From RGIG5579 sp045531235 (GTDB lineage Bacteria; Bacillota; Clostridia; Oscillospirales; SIG627), in assembly GCA_045531235.1 (NCBI GenBank), contig JAZSDQ010000011.1, positions 1 to 13,226 on the forward strand: 13,226 nucleotides of DNA. Reading direction: 5' to 3'. Of the stretch, positions 12,713 through 13,226 are shown in pieces (the stretch's first letter is position 1; each line of letters begins with the position of its first letter). The position numbers and the translations under genes are program-made. The notes beneath the pieces are model-generated. The model had not been told where the DNA came from. It did no database searches and saw nothing but the letters and a program-made list of their open reading frames with translations.

Positions 12713-13226
12713 TGCTCTTCTGATGAGCGCACTTTCCCTTCTTCTGTGTATGTCTATGCTCATCGGCAGCACTTACGCTTGGTTCACCGATTCCGTTACC
12801 TCTACCGGTAACAAGATCGTCGCCGGCACTCTAGATGTTGAACTTTATATGCATAATGGAACCGAATACGAGAATATCAGCAACAGCACCGCTCCCATTT
12901 TCGGTAAAGGCTCCATTGCTCAGGACAACAATGCAGCAACCCTTTGGGAACCCGGCAAAACTCAGGTTGCTTACCTTCAGATCGAAAACCACGGCTCTCT
13001 TGATCTCAAGTACACCGTTGGACTGAACGTTCAGAACGTAAGCAAAGACCTTTACAAGGTAATGAAGTACGCCATTACTGCACCCGCCCAGGTTGGTGTA
13101 GATGCAGAAGTAGCAGCATGGGACGATGCCAACGGCAAGAGCGTTGTTGTCGGTACGCAGTCCGTAACTTCCGATGTTACTCTTGAAGCAGGCAAATCCC
13201 ATTATTTTGCTCTTTCCATTCACATG
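12687..13226 (+). CDS. SipW-dependent exported protein with TasA-like domain; 3' end outside window
   Basis: The first 180 residues of an exported protein; the frame is open to the window end. GGAGG (12675-12679) seven bases upstream fixes the start. The signal peptide almost copies that of the 893-residue protein: 44 of the first 51 residues are the same, and the first 26 coding bases plus GGAGGTCATAA are identical. It carries STYAWFTD at 28-35, likely cleaved after A31. The TasA-like features AGTLDVELY (46-54), WEPG (87-90) and ENHGSLDLKYTV (100-111) follow in the same order, while the mature sequence otherwise differs. The part seen is all TasA-like domain; a longer C-terminal module as in the paralogue is possible but not visible. 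Confidence 0.88.
   Translation, partial: MTKRKSTKRALLMSALSLLLCMSMLIGSTYAWFTDSVTSTGNKIVAGTLDVELYMHNGTEYENISNSTAPIFGKGSIAQDNNAATLWEPGKTQVAYLQIENHGSLDLKYTVGLNVQNVSKDLYKVMKYAITAPAQVGVDAEVAAWDDANGKSVVVGTQSVTSDVTLEAGKSHYFALSIHM

Overview
The window suggests a low-to-mid GC Gram-positive anaerobe of class Clostridia, probably a gut lineage. Reasons: strong AGGAGG-type ribosome binding sites, sigma-A promoters close to consensus, a CdaA/CdaR pair, SipW/TasA-type secretion, and a Cys-rich KTR protein of the kind carried by Firmicutes mobile elements. I cannot place it below class level with confidence.

Layout. (1) 1-3020, plus strand: the 3' end of htpG, then cdaA (c-di-AMP synthase) and cdaR (its YbbR-domain partner), closely spaced and ended by a strong hairpin terminator. 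(2) 3030-3119, minus strand: a 29-residue Cys-containing membrane peptide, missed if the upstream in-frame start is used, sharing that terminator. (3) 3257-3422: tRNA-Leu(GAG) with its own consensus promoter and a terminator that also serves the convergent gene. (4) 3457-4947, minus strand: an M81 (MlrC-like) metallopeptidase with a perfect consensus promoter. (5) 4948-6617: a visibly AT-rich, gene-poor stretch with signs of past rearrangement. It holds the 5' stump of a YhcC/TIGR01212-type radical SAM gene, an XRE regulator, two sigma-A promoters with no long ORF behind them, a strong terminator, and a KTR zinc-ribbon gene. (6) 6618-13226, plus strand: a SipW/TasA-type secretion locus that runs off the window.

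The secretion locus is the most interesting part. It reads: TetR regulator; SipW-type signal peptidase A with a coiled-coil tail; 77-residue membrane protein; 893-residue exported protein (SipW-type signal peptide, TasA-like domain, GLUG-type beta-helix); signal peptidase B, also with a coiled-coil tail; TasA/camelysin-like protein with a calcium-loop motif; and a second protein whose signal peptide nearly duplicates that of the 893-residue protein. The inferred scheme is a TetR-controlled surface-fibre or adhesin system. In it, two non-equivalent signal peptidases mature a small family of TasA-type subunits, one of which carries a long beta-helix module. The two peptidases differ at the conserved KGD aspartate, and the 77-residue protein is a candidate uncharacterised component. 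Two intergenic gaps in this locus hold elaborate inverted repeats that may tune expression of the individual subunits.
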